DNA from: an uncultured Prevotella sp.
GTDB taxonomy: Bacteria; Bacteroidota; Bacteroidia; Bacteroidales; Bacteroidaceae
NCBI GenBank assembly: GCA_937916405.1
Contig: CALFUF010000189.1
Location: 1 to 23,243, forward strand
DNA length: 23,243 bases
Direction: 5' to 3'
This document shows positions 7,167 to 15,837 of the stretch, in pieces (the first letter of the stretch is position 1; each line of letters starts with the position of its first letter). Made by a program: the position numbers and the translations under genes. Under the pieces are notes generated by a model, which saw only the letters and a list, made by a program, of their open reading frames with translations, was not told the DNA's origin and made no database searches.

Positions 7167-8992
7167 AGACTCTGCATGTCATTCAGTTTCTTATAATAGC
7201 CTTCCATATTCAGCAACTCATCATGCGTACCACGCTCCACGATCTGTCCCTCATGGAGGACACATATCTCATCGGCATTTTTGATGGTAGAGAGACGATG
7301 GGCGATAGCAACGGTAGTACGTGTCTTCATCAGTCGCTCCAACGCATCCTGTACCAGTCGCTCACTCTCTGTGTCCAAGGCAGAGGTAGCCTCATCAAGT
7401 ATAAGGATAGGAGGATTCTTCAAGATGGCACGGGCGATAGACACACGCTGGCGCTGACCGCCACTCAAGCGGCCGCCACGGTCACCGATATTCGTCTCAA
7501 ACTGGTGTTCACTCTGCATAATGAAGTCATAAGCATTGGCTATCTTCGCTGCCTTGGCAATCTGTTCGTCTGTCGCAGAGTCCACACCAAAGGAGATATT
7601 ATTCTTAAAGGAGTCATTAAAGAGAATTGCCTCTTGGTTGACATTACCAATCAACTGCCGCAAGTCTTGAACACCTAAGTCTTTCACGTTGAAACCGTCA
7701 ATCAGCACCTCTCCTTCCTGTACGTCATAATAACGAGGAATCAGATCGACCATTGTCGACTTTCCACTACCACTCTGTCCGACAATAGCGATTGTCTTGC
7801 CTTTGGGGATAATCAGATTAATATGTCGCAATATCCAAGTCTCACCATAACGGAAGGACACATCACGGAACTCTATCTGATGCTCGAAAGAGGTAATATG
7901 CTTGGGGTGCGTCGGCTCTTTGATGGTATTCTCCGCCATCAGAATCTTGTCGATACGCTCCATAGAAGCAAGTCCTTTGGGAATGTTATAACCCACCTTA
8001 GACACTTCCTTCAATGGATTGATAATCGAATAGAGGATTACCATATAATAGATAAAAGTTGGCCCAGAAAGGCTATGGTTGTTTAATACCAACACACCAC
8101 CAAACCAAAGAACGATAACAATCATACAGGTACCCAAGAACTCAGACAAGGGATGTCCGATATTCTGACGGATATTTACCTTCATGATATCGTTCCGATA
8201 GGTGGAGTTGATCGTATTAAACTTTTCACGCATCTTATCCTCTGCACAGAAAGCCTTGATGATACGAAGTCCACCTAATGTCTCATCCACTACACTCATC
8301 GTATCACTCCACAATGACTGAGCCTTGATACTCTGTGCCTTCAGTTTACGACCAATCCATCCCATAAACCAACCTATTGCAGGAATAATAACCACCGAGA
8401 AAAGAGTGAGTTGCCATGAGATGATGATCAATGTCGTAAAATAGGAAATAATCAGAATAGGATTCTTGAACATCAAGTCGAGAGATGACATGATACTAGT
8501 CTCTACTTCCTGCACATCGCCCGTCATACGTGCTATAATATCCCCCTTCCGCTCCTCTGTGAAAAAGCCTAATGGTAGACTGACTATTTTGTTATACAAT
8601 TGGTTGCGCATATCCCTAACTACACCTGTACGGATAGGAACCACGCTGGAAGAAGCAAGAAAATAGGCAAAGGTCTTCAGTAATGTGGCTACAATCAGGA
8701 AAATGCCAATAAACAACAGTGTTGTGGTAGAACCTACATTTGCGATAAAATAATTAATGTAATAGTAGATATTGTTAATCAGTACATCCTTGAAACTGCC
8801 TTCACCCCACTCCATCAGAGAAGTGACTATCACTTGGTCGCCTGTCTTGAAAAGAATCTGCAAGATAGGTATTAGTGCTGCAAAGGAAAAGATGTTAAGC
8901 AACGCCGACAGGATATTAAAGACTATCGAGAGAGCCACATATTTCTTATAAGGCATCACGAAACGCCTTAATACTTGCAAAAAATCTTTCAT
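7163..8992 (-). CDS. MsbA-like ABC exporter (fused permease and ATPase)
   Basis: 609-aa half-transporter. The N-terminal type I exporter membrane domain has about six hydrophobic segments within residues 15-325. The nucleotide-binding domain starts near 373 with Walker A GQSGSGKST (405-413), signature LSGGQRQRV (509-517), Walker B ILILDEATSALD (529-540) and the H-loop in VAIAHRLSTI. Such proteins act as homodimers that flip lipids or drugs; the MsbA subfamily flips lipid A core. Its placement between miaB and two LtaS-like enzymes, and close to LPS genes, favours a lipid or glycolipid substrate, but this is inference. The ATG overlaps the miaB stop by 4 bp. The stop codon is embedded in an 8-bp repeat array. 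Confidence 0.92.
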   Translation of the reverse strand: MKDFLQVLRRFVMPYKKYVALSIVFNILSALLNIFSFAALIPILQILFKTGDQVIVTSLMEWGEGSFKDVLINNIYYYINYFIANVGSTTTLLFIGIFLIVATLLKTFAYFLASSSVVPIRTGVVRDMRNQLYNKIVSLPLGFFTEERKGDIIARMTGDVQEVETSIMSSLDLMFKNPILIISYFTTLIIISWQLTLFSVVIIPAIGWFMGWIGRKLKAQSIKAQSLWSDTMSVVDETLGGLRIIKAFCAEDKMREKFNTINSTYRNDIMKVNIRQNIGHPLSEFLGTCMIVIVLWFGGVLVLNNHSLSGPTFIYYMVILYSIINPLKEVSKVGYNIPKGLASMERIDKILMAENTIKEPTHPKHITSFEHQIEFRDVSFRYGETWILRHINLIIPKGKTIAIVGQSGSGKSTMVDLIPRYYDVQEGEVLIDGFNVKDLGVQDLRQLIGNVNQEAILFNDSFKNNISFGVDSATDEQIAKAAKIANAYDFIMQSEHQFETNIGDRGGRLSGGQRQRVSIARAILKNPPILILDEATSALDTESERLVQDALERLMKTRTTVAIAHRLSTIKNADEICVLHEGQIVERGTHDELLNMEGYYKKLNDMQSL

Positions 8993-10308
8993 ACCTCTTC
9001 ACCAAATAACGTTGCACTTGTACTATTCACGATTCTCACTCGTACCGTCTCACCAATATGATGGTTACCTTTGTCGAACACCACCATCTTATTCTGTTCA
9101 GTACGCCCACAAAGTTGTTGACGGCTACGCTTGGAGAAGCCTTCCACCAACACATCAAACTCCTTTCCCTCATCTTTCTTGTTCTGCTGGGCAGATATCT
9201 CTGTCTGCAAAGCAATCAACTCATTCAAACGTCGGATCTTCTCTTCCTCTGGCACGTCATCTGGTAAATGCTTCGAGGCATAAGTACCAGGACGCTCTGA
9301 GTATTTGAACATAAAGGCAGAGTCATAGCCCACCTCGCGCATCAGATTGAGAGATTGCTGGTGATCTTCCTCCGTTTCTGAATGATAACCTACAAAGATG
9401 TCGGTAGAGAGTCCACAGTCAGGAATGATACGACGGATTGCCGCCACCCGGTCAAGATACCATTCTCTGGTATATTTGCGATTCATCAGTTTCAAAATCC
9501 TATCAGAGCCACTCTGTACTGGCAGATGGATATGCTTACAGACATTAGGCATCTCTGCAATGACCTTTAATGTCTCATCACTCATATCCTTAGGATGGGA
9601 GGTGGTAAAACGAATGCGCATCTGGGGAGCCTCCTCTGCCACCCTGCGCAGCAGTTGTGGGAAGTCAACTCTGAACTCTGAACTATGAACTATGAACTGA
9701 TAACTATTCACATTCTGTCCCAACAGAGTCACCTCTTTGAATCCACGATCCCTAAGGTCACAGACTTCACGCAAAATACTCTCTACATCTCTTGACCGCT
9801 CCCTGCCCCGGGTATAGGGTACGATACAATAATGACAGAAATTGTTACATCCTCGCATGATACTGACAAAACCGCCAATCTTCGCCCCATGCAATCGTTG
9901 GGGGACAATATCCTTATAAGTCTCGGAGGTAGACAGCTCTATATTCATTGCCTTATGTCCTGTCTCTGCCTGCGCTATCAAATCTGGAAGGGAGAGATAG
10001 GCATCAGGACCAGCCACAAGGTCGCAATGATGATGCTCAAGCAATTCGTCTTTCACCCGCTCTGCCATACATCCTAAAACACCGATAATCAAAGGATGCT
10101 TCTTGCGTTCTGCATTCAAGGCTTCCAACCGATGATAGATTTTCTGCTCGGCATTATCCCGTACAGAACAAGTATTCAGGAAAACGGCATCTGCCTCTTC
10201 TAATTGTTCTGTCGTCTCATAACCAGCCATCTGCATCACGCTTGCCACCACTTCCGAGTCGGCAACATTCATCTGACAGCCATAGGTCTCTATATAGAGT
10301 TTCTTCAT
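8989..10308 (-). CDS. miaB: tRNA-2-methylthio-N6-dimethylallyladenosine synthase MiaB
   Basis: 439-aa radical-SAM methylthiotransferase acting on i6A37 of tRNAs that read UNN codons. The N-terminal UPF0004 domain carries the three cluster cysteines C11 (ETYGCQMNVADSE), C47 (NTCSVR) and C80 (LGCMAER). The radical-SAM cluster is C154, C158 and C161 in RGCNNFCHYCIVPYTRGRERSR, and a C-terminal TRAM domain ends the protein. The MiaB-specific GRERSR and LLGQNVNSY segments separate it from MtaB and RimO. Directly after LLGQNVNSY, residues about 204-215 (QFIVHSSEFRVD) are encoded by a 7-bp array (9666-9707) in a loop that varies in the family. It is the first gene of the minus-strand operon with the ABC exporter; the coupling of tRNA modification and envelope genes is probably positional. 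Confidence 0.95.
   Translation of the reverse strand: MKKLYIETYGCQMNVADSEVVASVMQMAGYETTEQLEEADAVFLNTCSVRDNAEQKIYHRLEALNAERKKHPLIIGVLGCMAERVKDELLEHHHCDLVAGPDAYLSLPDLIAQAETGHKAMNIELSTSETYKDIVPQRLHGAKIGGFVSIMRGCNNFCHYCIVPYTRGRERSRDVESILREVCDLRDRGFKEVTLLGQNVNSYQFIVHSSEFRVDFPQLLRRVAEEAPQMRIRFTTSHPKDMSDETLKVIAEMPNVCKHIHLPVQSGSDRILKLMNRKYTREWYLDRVAAIRRIIPDCGLSTDIFVGYHSETEEDHQQSLNLMREVGYDSAFMFKYSERPGTYASKHLPDDVPEEEKIRRLNELIALQTEISAQQNKKDEGKEFDVLVEGFSKRSRQQLCGRTEQNKMVVFDKGNHHIGETVRVRIVNSTSATLFGEEV
9666..9707 (-). repeat. 7-bp tandem array D (six units) inside miaB
   Basis: Plus-strand units CAACTCT, GAACTCT, GAACTAT, GAACTAT, GAACTGA, TAACTAT. The central four are nearly identical and the outer two degenerate. 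It encodes FIVHSSEFRV in the variable loop after LLGQNVNSY. Confidence 0.88.
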
Positions 10309-10325
10309 GTATTTTCACTTTTTGC

Positions 10326-10359
10326 TTGCAAAGTTACGCTTTTTTTTGTATTTTTGCAT
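10326..10359. promoter_or_regulatory. Superimposed divergent promoters for miaB (-) and the DUF3737 operon (+)
   Basis: Plus strand: TTG 10326-10328, 20 bp, TATTTTTG 10349-10356, with the ATG at 10399. Minus strand: -7 box TAACTTTG (plus 10329-10336); the expected -33 site 20 bp away reads ATG instead of TTG, so it is weaker. Both occupy practically the same 30 bp, so two polymerases could not bind together. Confidence 0.72.
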
Positions 10360-10398
10360 CGATATTTACCAAAACTTCATGTTTTCTTCTAAAGATAT

Positions 10399-11244
10399 AT
10401 GGAACTGATTAAAGACAAAGAGTTTGGTGGGGAACGTCCGTTGTTCACCATTCATGACACTCGACTGGAGAATATCACCATAACAGATGGTGAAAGTGGC
10501 ATCAAGCAATGCCAAAACATAGAAGCAAGTAACTGCCGTTTTTATGGAAAATACCCTTGGTGGCACGTGGATGGTGCCTTGATAGAGGATTGCTATTTTG
10601 CTTTGGACTCCCGTTCCGCCATTTGGTATACCAACGACCTTGTGATGCGTCGCTGCCGTATTGATGCCCCCAAGTTCTTCCGAGAGATGAAGAATGTAGA
10701 ACTGGAGGATGTACAGATCTGTGATGCTGACGAGACGTTTTGGAAGGTTGATGGGCTAAAGTTAAAGAATGTACGTCTTCATGGAGGCACCTACCCTTTT
10801 ATGTTCTCTAAGAATATCTATGTGGAAGGTTTGGAGAGTGATGCAAAGTATGTGTTTCAATATTGTCAGAACGTAGAGATACATCATGCTAAGATATTAA
10901 CAAAAGACTCTTTCTGGGAGTGTGAGAATGTCACTATCTACGACTCTGAGTTAGATGGTGAATATTTGGCTTGGCACTCTAAAAATGTGCGTCTCGTCAA
11001 TTGCCATCTTGCTGGAGAGCAATTGCTCTGTTATGCGGATAACCTTGTGTTAGAGAACTGCACATTTGACAAGGCATGTGACCGTATTTTCGAATATTCT
11101 ACTGTTGAGGCGGACATCCGAGGACATATTGAACATATCAAGAATCCTACCAGTGGACATATCACGGCTGACTCCATCGGGTCTGTTACTATTGACGAGA
11201 ATGTCCGCCAACCCAATAACTGTGTGATTAAGACAAGAGGATGA
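10399..11244 (+). CDS. DUF3737 family beta-helix protein
   Basis: 281-aa protein of the DUF3737 family. It consists almost entirely of short repeats of about 20 residues with alternating hydrophobic and Asn/Cys/Asp positions (for example LENITITDGESGIKQCQNIE, LVLENCTFDKAC), as expected for a right-handed parallel beta-helix like those of pectate lyases or pentapeptide-like proteins. It has no signal peptide, so it is probably cytoplasmic. The N-terminus MELIKDKEFGGERPLF and the YPWWHVDG / AIWYTNDL segments are characteristic of the family. The function is unknown. It leads a plus-strand operon and overlaps the following PLP enzyme gene by 4 bp (ATGA); as I recall, DUF3737 genes often neighbour such aminotransferase genes, so a shared role is plausible but untested. 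Confidence 0.85.
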   Translation: MELIKDKEFGGERPLFTIHDTRLENITITDGESGIKQCQNIEASNCRFYGKYPWWHVDGALIEDCYFALDSRSAIWYTNDLVMRRCRIDAPKFFREMKNVELEDVQICDADETFWKVDGLKLKNVRLHGGTYPFMFSKNIYVEGLESDAKYVFQYCQNVEIHHAKILTKDSFWECENVTIYDSELDGEYLAWHSKNVRLVNCHLAGEQLLCYADNLVLENCTFDKACDRIFEYSTVEADIRGHIEHIKNPTSGHITADSIGSVTIDENVRQPNNCVIKTRG

Positions 11245-12416
11245 AGTATCATTTTGACGAACTGATTGACAGACGGGGGACCTGTTGTGTAAAATGGGAT
11301 GAATGTCCTTCACCTGATGTGATTCCCATGTGGGTTGCCGATATGGACTTTAAGGTAGCTCCCGCGATTCAAGAGGCTATTAAGAAACGTGCTGAACATG
11401 GTATCTTTGGCTACACCATCGTGGAAGAAGACTACTACGAGACTGTTATCTCATGGTTTCAGCGTCGTCATCATTGGACTATCCAGCGAGAGGAGATTCT
11501 CTATACTACAGGAGTGATTCCTGCCATGTCTTGTGCTATCAAAGCTCTGACAATGCCAGGCGAGAAGGTTCTGATTCTCTCTCCTGACTATAACTGTTTC
11601 TTCTCCTCTATCCGGAATAACGGCTGTGAAGTATCAGAGACCATTCTTATAAAGGAAGGAGATTCTTTTGTGGTGGATTGGAAAGACTTTGAACAGCGAT
11701 GTGCAGACGAGAAAACGACTGTTTTCCTACTCTGTAATCCTCATAATCCAACAGGGCGAGTGTGGACCAAAGAGGAACTGGACCATATGAACACCATCTG
11801 TATGAAATATGGTGTAAAGGTTATCAGTGATGAGATACATGGTGAACTCATCATGCCAGGTTACCAATTCCAGCCCTTTGCCGCTGTTAGTGAAGATTGT
11901 CGGCAGAATAGCGTCATCCTCAATTCTCCTTCTAAGTCATTCAATATCGCTGGACTCCAAACGGCAAATATCATTTGCTCGCAACCAGACTGGAGACGCA
12001 GGATCGACCGTGCCATTAACATCAATGAGGTTTGCGACCTGAATCCTTTCGGTCCTGTATCATTGAAAGCCGCCTATAACGAGAGTGAGGATTGGATTGA
12101 CGAACTCAACCTGTACTTATGGAATAATTACCAAGTACTCTGCCAATTCTTTGAGAAGGATCTTCCCCACTGCAAAGTCACCAAACTGGAAGGTACCTAT
12201 CTCGTTTGGGTAGATGTAACTCATTATACTAATCATGTAGAGGAACTCTGCGACCATCTCTTGACAGACGGAAAAGTTTGGGTGAATCCTGGTACAATGT
12301 ATGGATCAGAAAGTGGAAAGGGCTATATACGTATTAATATAGCATGTCCGCAAAGTCGCATGATGGAAGGCTTAAAACGAATTAAAGGAACTATCAATCA
12401 TGAAACAAAGAAGTGA
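11241..12416 (+). CDS. PatB/MalY-type PLP-dependent aminotransferase (cystathionine beta-lyase activity likely)
   Basis: 391-aa fold-type I PLP enzyme of aminotransferase class I/II, closest in style to MalY/PatB C-S lyases. The N-terminus carries R-R-x-T-x-x-x-K-W-D and IPMWVADMDF (28-37), a MalY/PatB signature. NPHNPTGR (166-173) and SDEIHGELI (196-204) contact PLP, and the Schiff-base lysine is K232 in SPSKSFNIAGLQ. Such enzymes split cystathionine or cysteine conjugates to pyruvate, ammonia and a thiol. It overlaps DUF3737 upstream and the OPT transporter downstream (17 bp), suggesting uptake of peptides followed by sulfur amino acid breakdown. MalY also acts as a regulator in E. coli; nothing here tests that. 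Confidence 0.92.
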   Translation: MKYHFDELIDRRGTCCVKWDECPSPDVIPMWVADMDFKVAPAIQEAIKKRAEHGIFGYTIVEEDYYETVISWFQRRHHWTIQREEILYTTGVIPAMSCAIKALTMPGEKVLILSPDYNCFFSSIRNNGCEVSETILIKEGDSFVVDWKDFEQRCADEKTTVFLLCNPHNPTGRVWTKEELDHMNTICMKYGVKVISDEIHGELIMPGYQFQPFAAVSEDCRQNSVILNSPSKSFNIAGLQTANIICSQPDWRRRIDRAININEVCDLNPFGPVSLKAAYNESEDWIDELNLYLWNNYQVLCQFFEKDLPHCKVTKLEGTYLVWVDVTHYTNHVEELCDHLLTDGKVWVNPGTMYGSESGKGYIRINIACPQSRMMEGLKRIKGTINHETKK

Positions 12417-14271
12417 AGTAAACACCTGGTCTGTGACATGGGGTGTGCTCATGGCTGTGCTTTTCTCAGCGGCAGCAGCCTATTTAGGACTGAAAGTCGG
12501 ACAGGTTTTTGAAGCAGCGATACCTATCGCCATCATCGCTGTCGGTGTCTCTGCTGCCGCCAAACGTTCCAACGCCTTAAGAGAGAATGTCATTATCCAG
12601 TCGATTGGTGCCTGTTCGGGTGCTGTGGTGGCTGGTGCTATCTTTACCTTACCTGCTATTTATATCCTTCAAGCGAAATACCCAGAGATGTCGGCAGACT
12701 TCCTGAAAATATTCATCGCTTCTTTATTAGGTGGTGTATTAGGTATTTTGTTCCTCATTCCTTTCCGTAAGTATTTCGTAGAGGCGCCCCAAGAGCAGTT
12801 CCCTTTCCCAGAGGCTACTGCTACCACACAAGTATTGAAGAGTGGCGATAAAGGAGACTCACAGGCAAAACCTCTATTGTTGGCAGGATTAGTTGGTGGA
12901 CTATATGACTTTATTGTTGCGACCTTCGGATGGTGGAATGAGAATGTAACCAGCCGGATGATTCCCTTTGGCGAGGATGTTGCTGAAAAGGCAAAACTCG
13001 TATTTAAGAATAATACAGGAGCAGCGGTTCTTGGACTTGGGTACATCATCGGATTCCGCTATGCATTGATTATCACACTGGGCTCTTTGTTCGTATGGTG
13101 GTTGGTAGTACCTGGTATGGCACTATTCTTCAGTGATGCTGTGCTGAATCAATGGAATCCCACCATCTCTACTGCTGTTGGTGATATGTCACCAGAACAA
13201 ATCTTCACGTCTTATGGGAAGTCGATAGGTATTGGTGCCATCGCCATGGCAGGTATCATTGGTATCATCAAATCATGGAATGTAATCAAGAGTGCTGTGG
13301 GACTGGCTTCCAAAGCAGGAACAGCAGATGACGGACAACAGAAGACGGATCTTTCTTTTAAGTTCATTGCTTTCGCATCGGTCATCACCCTGATTATAAC
13401 TTTCCTTTTCTTCTGGTTTGGTGTGATGGACGGCAACCTGTTGTTTGCTGCTGTTGCTATTATCTTAACAGCAGTCATTGCCTTCCTATTTACGACCGTT
13501 GCTGCAAACGCTATCGCTATCGTGGGTAGCAACCCTGTATCGGGAATGACTTTGATGACCCTTATCCTTGCTTCTGTGGTAATGGTGGCTGTTGGACTAA
13601 AAGGTACTGGTGGTATGGTGGCTGCACTGGTGATGGGTGGTGTAGTATGTACAGCACTCTCCATGGCAGGCTCTTTCATTACCGACTTAAAAATTGGTTA
13701 TTGGACGGATACACTTCCTAAGAAACAGGAAACCTGGAAGTTTTTAGGAACCTTGGTTAGTGCCGCTACCGTCGGTGGAGTGATGATGTTGCTTAACGAA
13801 ACGTATGGATTTGCCTCTGGTGCCCTTGCTGCTCCTCAAGCTAATGCTATGGCAGCAGTCATTGACCCATTGATGAATGGTGTGGGAGCACCCTGGGTCC
13901 TCTATGCTATTGGAGCCGTTATAGCCATCATCCTTACACTTTGTAAAGTACCTGCCCTTGCCTTTGCTTTGGGTATGTTCATCCCTATGGAACTAAATGT
14001 GCCATTGGTCATCGGGGGTGCTATCAACTGGTATGTGACAACACGCTCAAAAGACAATGAGGTCAATCAGGAACGAGGAGAGAAAGGCAACCTTATCGCC
14101 TCTGGCTTTATCGCAGGCGGTGCCTTGATGGGAGTGATTAGTGCCCTCTTACGCTTTGGTGGTATCCAGTTTGACTATGGCGAATGGTGGGGAAATCCAC
14201 TGAGTGAACTTCTCTCCTTAGTGGCGTATATCCTACTTATTACCTACTTCATCCGAGCCACCAAGAAGTAA
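12400..14271 (+). CDS. OPT family oligopeptide transporter
   Basis: 623-aa membrane protein with about 14-16 hydrophobic segments, belonging to the OPT superfamily, which imports oligopeptides or metal-chelate complexes by proton symport. Diagnostic segments are NALRENVIIQSIGACSGAVV with GAIFTLPAIY (about residues 66-92), the EAPQEQFPFPEATATTQVL block near 130-145, and ALAFALGMFIPMELNVPLVIGG near the C-terminus. The ATG lies within the end of the PLP lyase gene (17-bp overlap in another frame). The 3' end overlaps the convergent S41 peptidase gene by 39 bp, so both strands code there. Substrate is unknown; association with a C-S lyase favours peptides, possibly cysteine-containing (inference). 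Confidence 0.92.
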   Translation: MKQRSEVNTWSVTWGVLMAVLFSAAAAYLGLKVGQVFEAAIPIAIIAVGVSAAAKRSNALRENVIIQSIGACSGAVVAGAIFTLPAIYILQAKYPEMSADFLKIFIASLLGGVLGILFLIPFRKYFVEAPQEQFPFPEATATTQVLKSGDKGDSQAKPLLLAGLVGGLYDFIVATFGWWNENVTSRMIPFGEDVAEKAKLVFKNNTGAAVLGLGYIIGFRYALIITLGSLFVWWLVVPGMALFFSDAVLNQWNPTISTAVGDMSPEQIFTSYGKSIGIGAIAMAGIIGIIKSWNVIKSAVGLASKAGTADDGQQKTDLSFKFIAFASVITLIITFLFFWFGVMDGNLLFAAVAIILTAVIAFLFTTVAANAIAIVGSNPVSGMTLMTLILASVVMVAVGLKGTGGMVAALVMGGVVCTALSMAGSFITDLKIGYWTDTLPKKQETWKFLGTLVSAATVGGVMMLLNETYGFASGALAAPQANAMAAVIDPLMNGVGAPWVLYAIGAVIAIILTLCKVPALAFALGMFIPMELNVPLVIGGAINWYVTTRSKDNEVNQERGEKGNLIASGFIAGGALMGVISALLRFGGIQFDYGEWWGNPLSELLSLVAYILLITYFIRATKK

Positions 14272-15837
14272 CTTCAAAGCCTGAGAGACTACATCGTTAC
14301 TCTCGTTCATAATGGCAAAATACTGACTGGTCTCCCAGAGGTCACGCGCCACCAATGCCTTTAGTTGCAGGCGTAGATAAGGAAGTGTCTGCCGCAGTTC
14401 CTCGTCGTCTTTCGGCTTGATCTTCTGTTTCTCAGCCTCAGCGACGATATCATCCGTCACAGACTGTGGTATCTCGAACTGCTCCTTGAATTTCGCAAAC
14501 GTTGGATATTGTTTCTGTAACTGCTTACGGTGCTGGTCGACATAGTGCAGACTGGCATTGATGATAAAGGAACGAGCCGACAACTCACGATGGAAGCGAG
14601 TGTATTTAGTGGTATCCAATGGCACGTAATAGTCTGGCATGATACCGCCACCTCCATAGACAACACGATGTTCTTTCAACGTGTAGTATTTCAGGGAGTC
14701 CGCAAAATGAATACTGTCAGCATGCATCAGTTCCCCACTTTTCAAGCGGTTCAACACATCCATCGCATAATCTTCCGCCTTTCCTTTCACATAGGGTTTC
14801 TGGATACAACGACCAGAAGGTGTATAATAATGGGCAATGGTCAGACGAATCATCGAGCCATCCGGCAAATCAATCGGACGTTGTACCAGTCCTTTACCAT
14901 AAGAGCGACGACCTACTACCAGTCCACGATCATGATCCTGTATAGCACCTGTCACTATCTCTGCCGCTGATGCGGAATAACTATCTACCAATACGATGAC
15001 CTTTCCTTTCTCAAAGAGTCCGTCACCCTGTGCCCGATATTCATTACGGGGAGCACGACGACCTTGCGTATACACTATCAGGTCATTATTTCCTAAGAAC
15101 TCATTGGCAATAGCAACAGCGGCATGCAGATAGCCACCCCCATTCTCCTGTAAGTCGAGAATCAGCGACTGCATCCCCTCGCCTGTCAGTTTCATCAGGC
15201 TCTGGCAGAACTCATCATGGGTCTGGGCTCCGAAATTACCAATACGGATATAGCCGATACCTGGTCGAATCATATAAGCGGCATCAATAGATTTCACAGG
15301 TATCTTATCACGTGTAATCACAAAACGCAAGGTATCAGCAATACCACGACGAACAATACTCAGACGCACCTTGGTTCCTTTCGGACCACGCAATCGTCGC
15401 ATAATCTCCTCTTTGGGCATGGAGACACCTGCAATCGTGGTATCATTCACATAGACGATGCGGTCACCGGCAAGGATTCCTTGTTTCTCAGACGGTCCTC
15501 CAACAACTGGCTGAATCACCAATAAGGTGTCCTCCACCATATTAAACTGCACACCGATACCGTCGAAATTTCCTTGCAGAGGCTCATTTGCAGCCTTCAC
15601 CTCCTTTGCTGTCATATAACTGCTATGAGGATCCAGTTTCTCTATCATCCCTCGAATACCATCCTCTACCAATTTCTGCTCATCGACAGAGTCCACATAG
15701 AGGTTAGAGATTGCCATCTCTGCTATCTGCAACTTACGTATCGGACTGTCCTCGCCCATATTGATTCGTAGTTGGGCTGAGACAGTAAAGGAGAACAGCG
15801 ATAGCATCACTGCACACAAAACATACTTCTTAATCAT
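14233..15837 (-). CDS. S41 family C-terminal processing peptidase (CtpA/Prc-like)
   Basis: 534-aa exported serine protease. I chose the ATG at 15837 because it gives a normal signal peptide (MIKKYVLCAVMLSLFSFTVSAQ) and overlaps the parE stop by 8 bp; an in-frame start 16 codons upstream would put charged residues before the signal. A PDZ domain covers about residues 90-165 (GIGVQFNMVEDTLLVIQPV, GILAGDRIVYVND). The S41 core follows with ILDLQENGGG (226-235), catalytic S290 in SYSASAAE and K315 in GRRSYGKGLVQ, the Ser-Lys dyad. It cleaves C-terminal tails of periplasmic or outer-membrane proteins. The last 13 codons overlap, antisense, the end of the OPT gene. It is third in the GNAT-parE-ctpA operon. 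Confidence 0.93.
   Translation of the reverse strand: MIKKYVLCAVMLSLFSFTVSAQLRINMGEDSPIRKLQIAEMAISNLYVDSVDEQKLVEDGIRGMIEKLDPHSSYMTAKEVKAANEPLQGNFDGIGVQFNMVEDTLLVIQPVVGGPSEKQGILAGDRIVYVNDTTIAGVSMPKEEIMRRLRGPKGTKVRLSIVRRGIADTLRFVITRDKIPVKSIDAAYMIRPGIGYIRIGNFGAQTHDEFCQSLMKLTGEGMQSLILDLQENGGGYLHAAVAIANEFLGNNDLIVYTQGRRAPRNEYRAQGDGLFEKGKVIVLVDSYSASAAEIVTGAIQDHDRGLVVGRRSYGKGLVQRPIDLPDGSMIRLTIAHYYTPSGRCIQKPYVKGKAEDYAMDVLNRLKSGELMHADSIHFADSLKYYTLKEHRVVYGGGGIMPDYYVPLDTTKYTRFHRELSARSFIINASLHYVDQHRKQLQKQYPTFAKFKEQFEIPQSVTDDIVAEAEKQKIKPKDDEELRQTLPYLRLQLKALVARDLWETSQYFAIMNESNDVVSQALKLLLGGSDEVGNK

Noticed and set aside
7100..7678. 192-aa plus-strand ORF
   Set aside because: It lies antisense to the ABC exporter whose Walker and signature motifs are intact; its translation has no recognisable domain.
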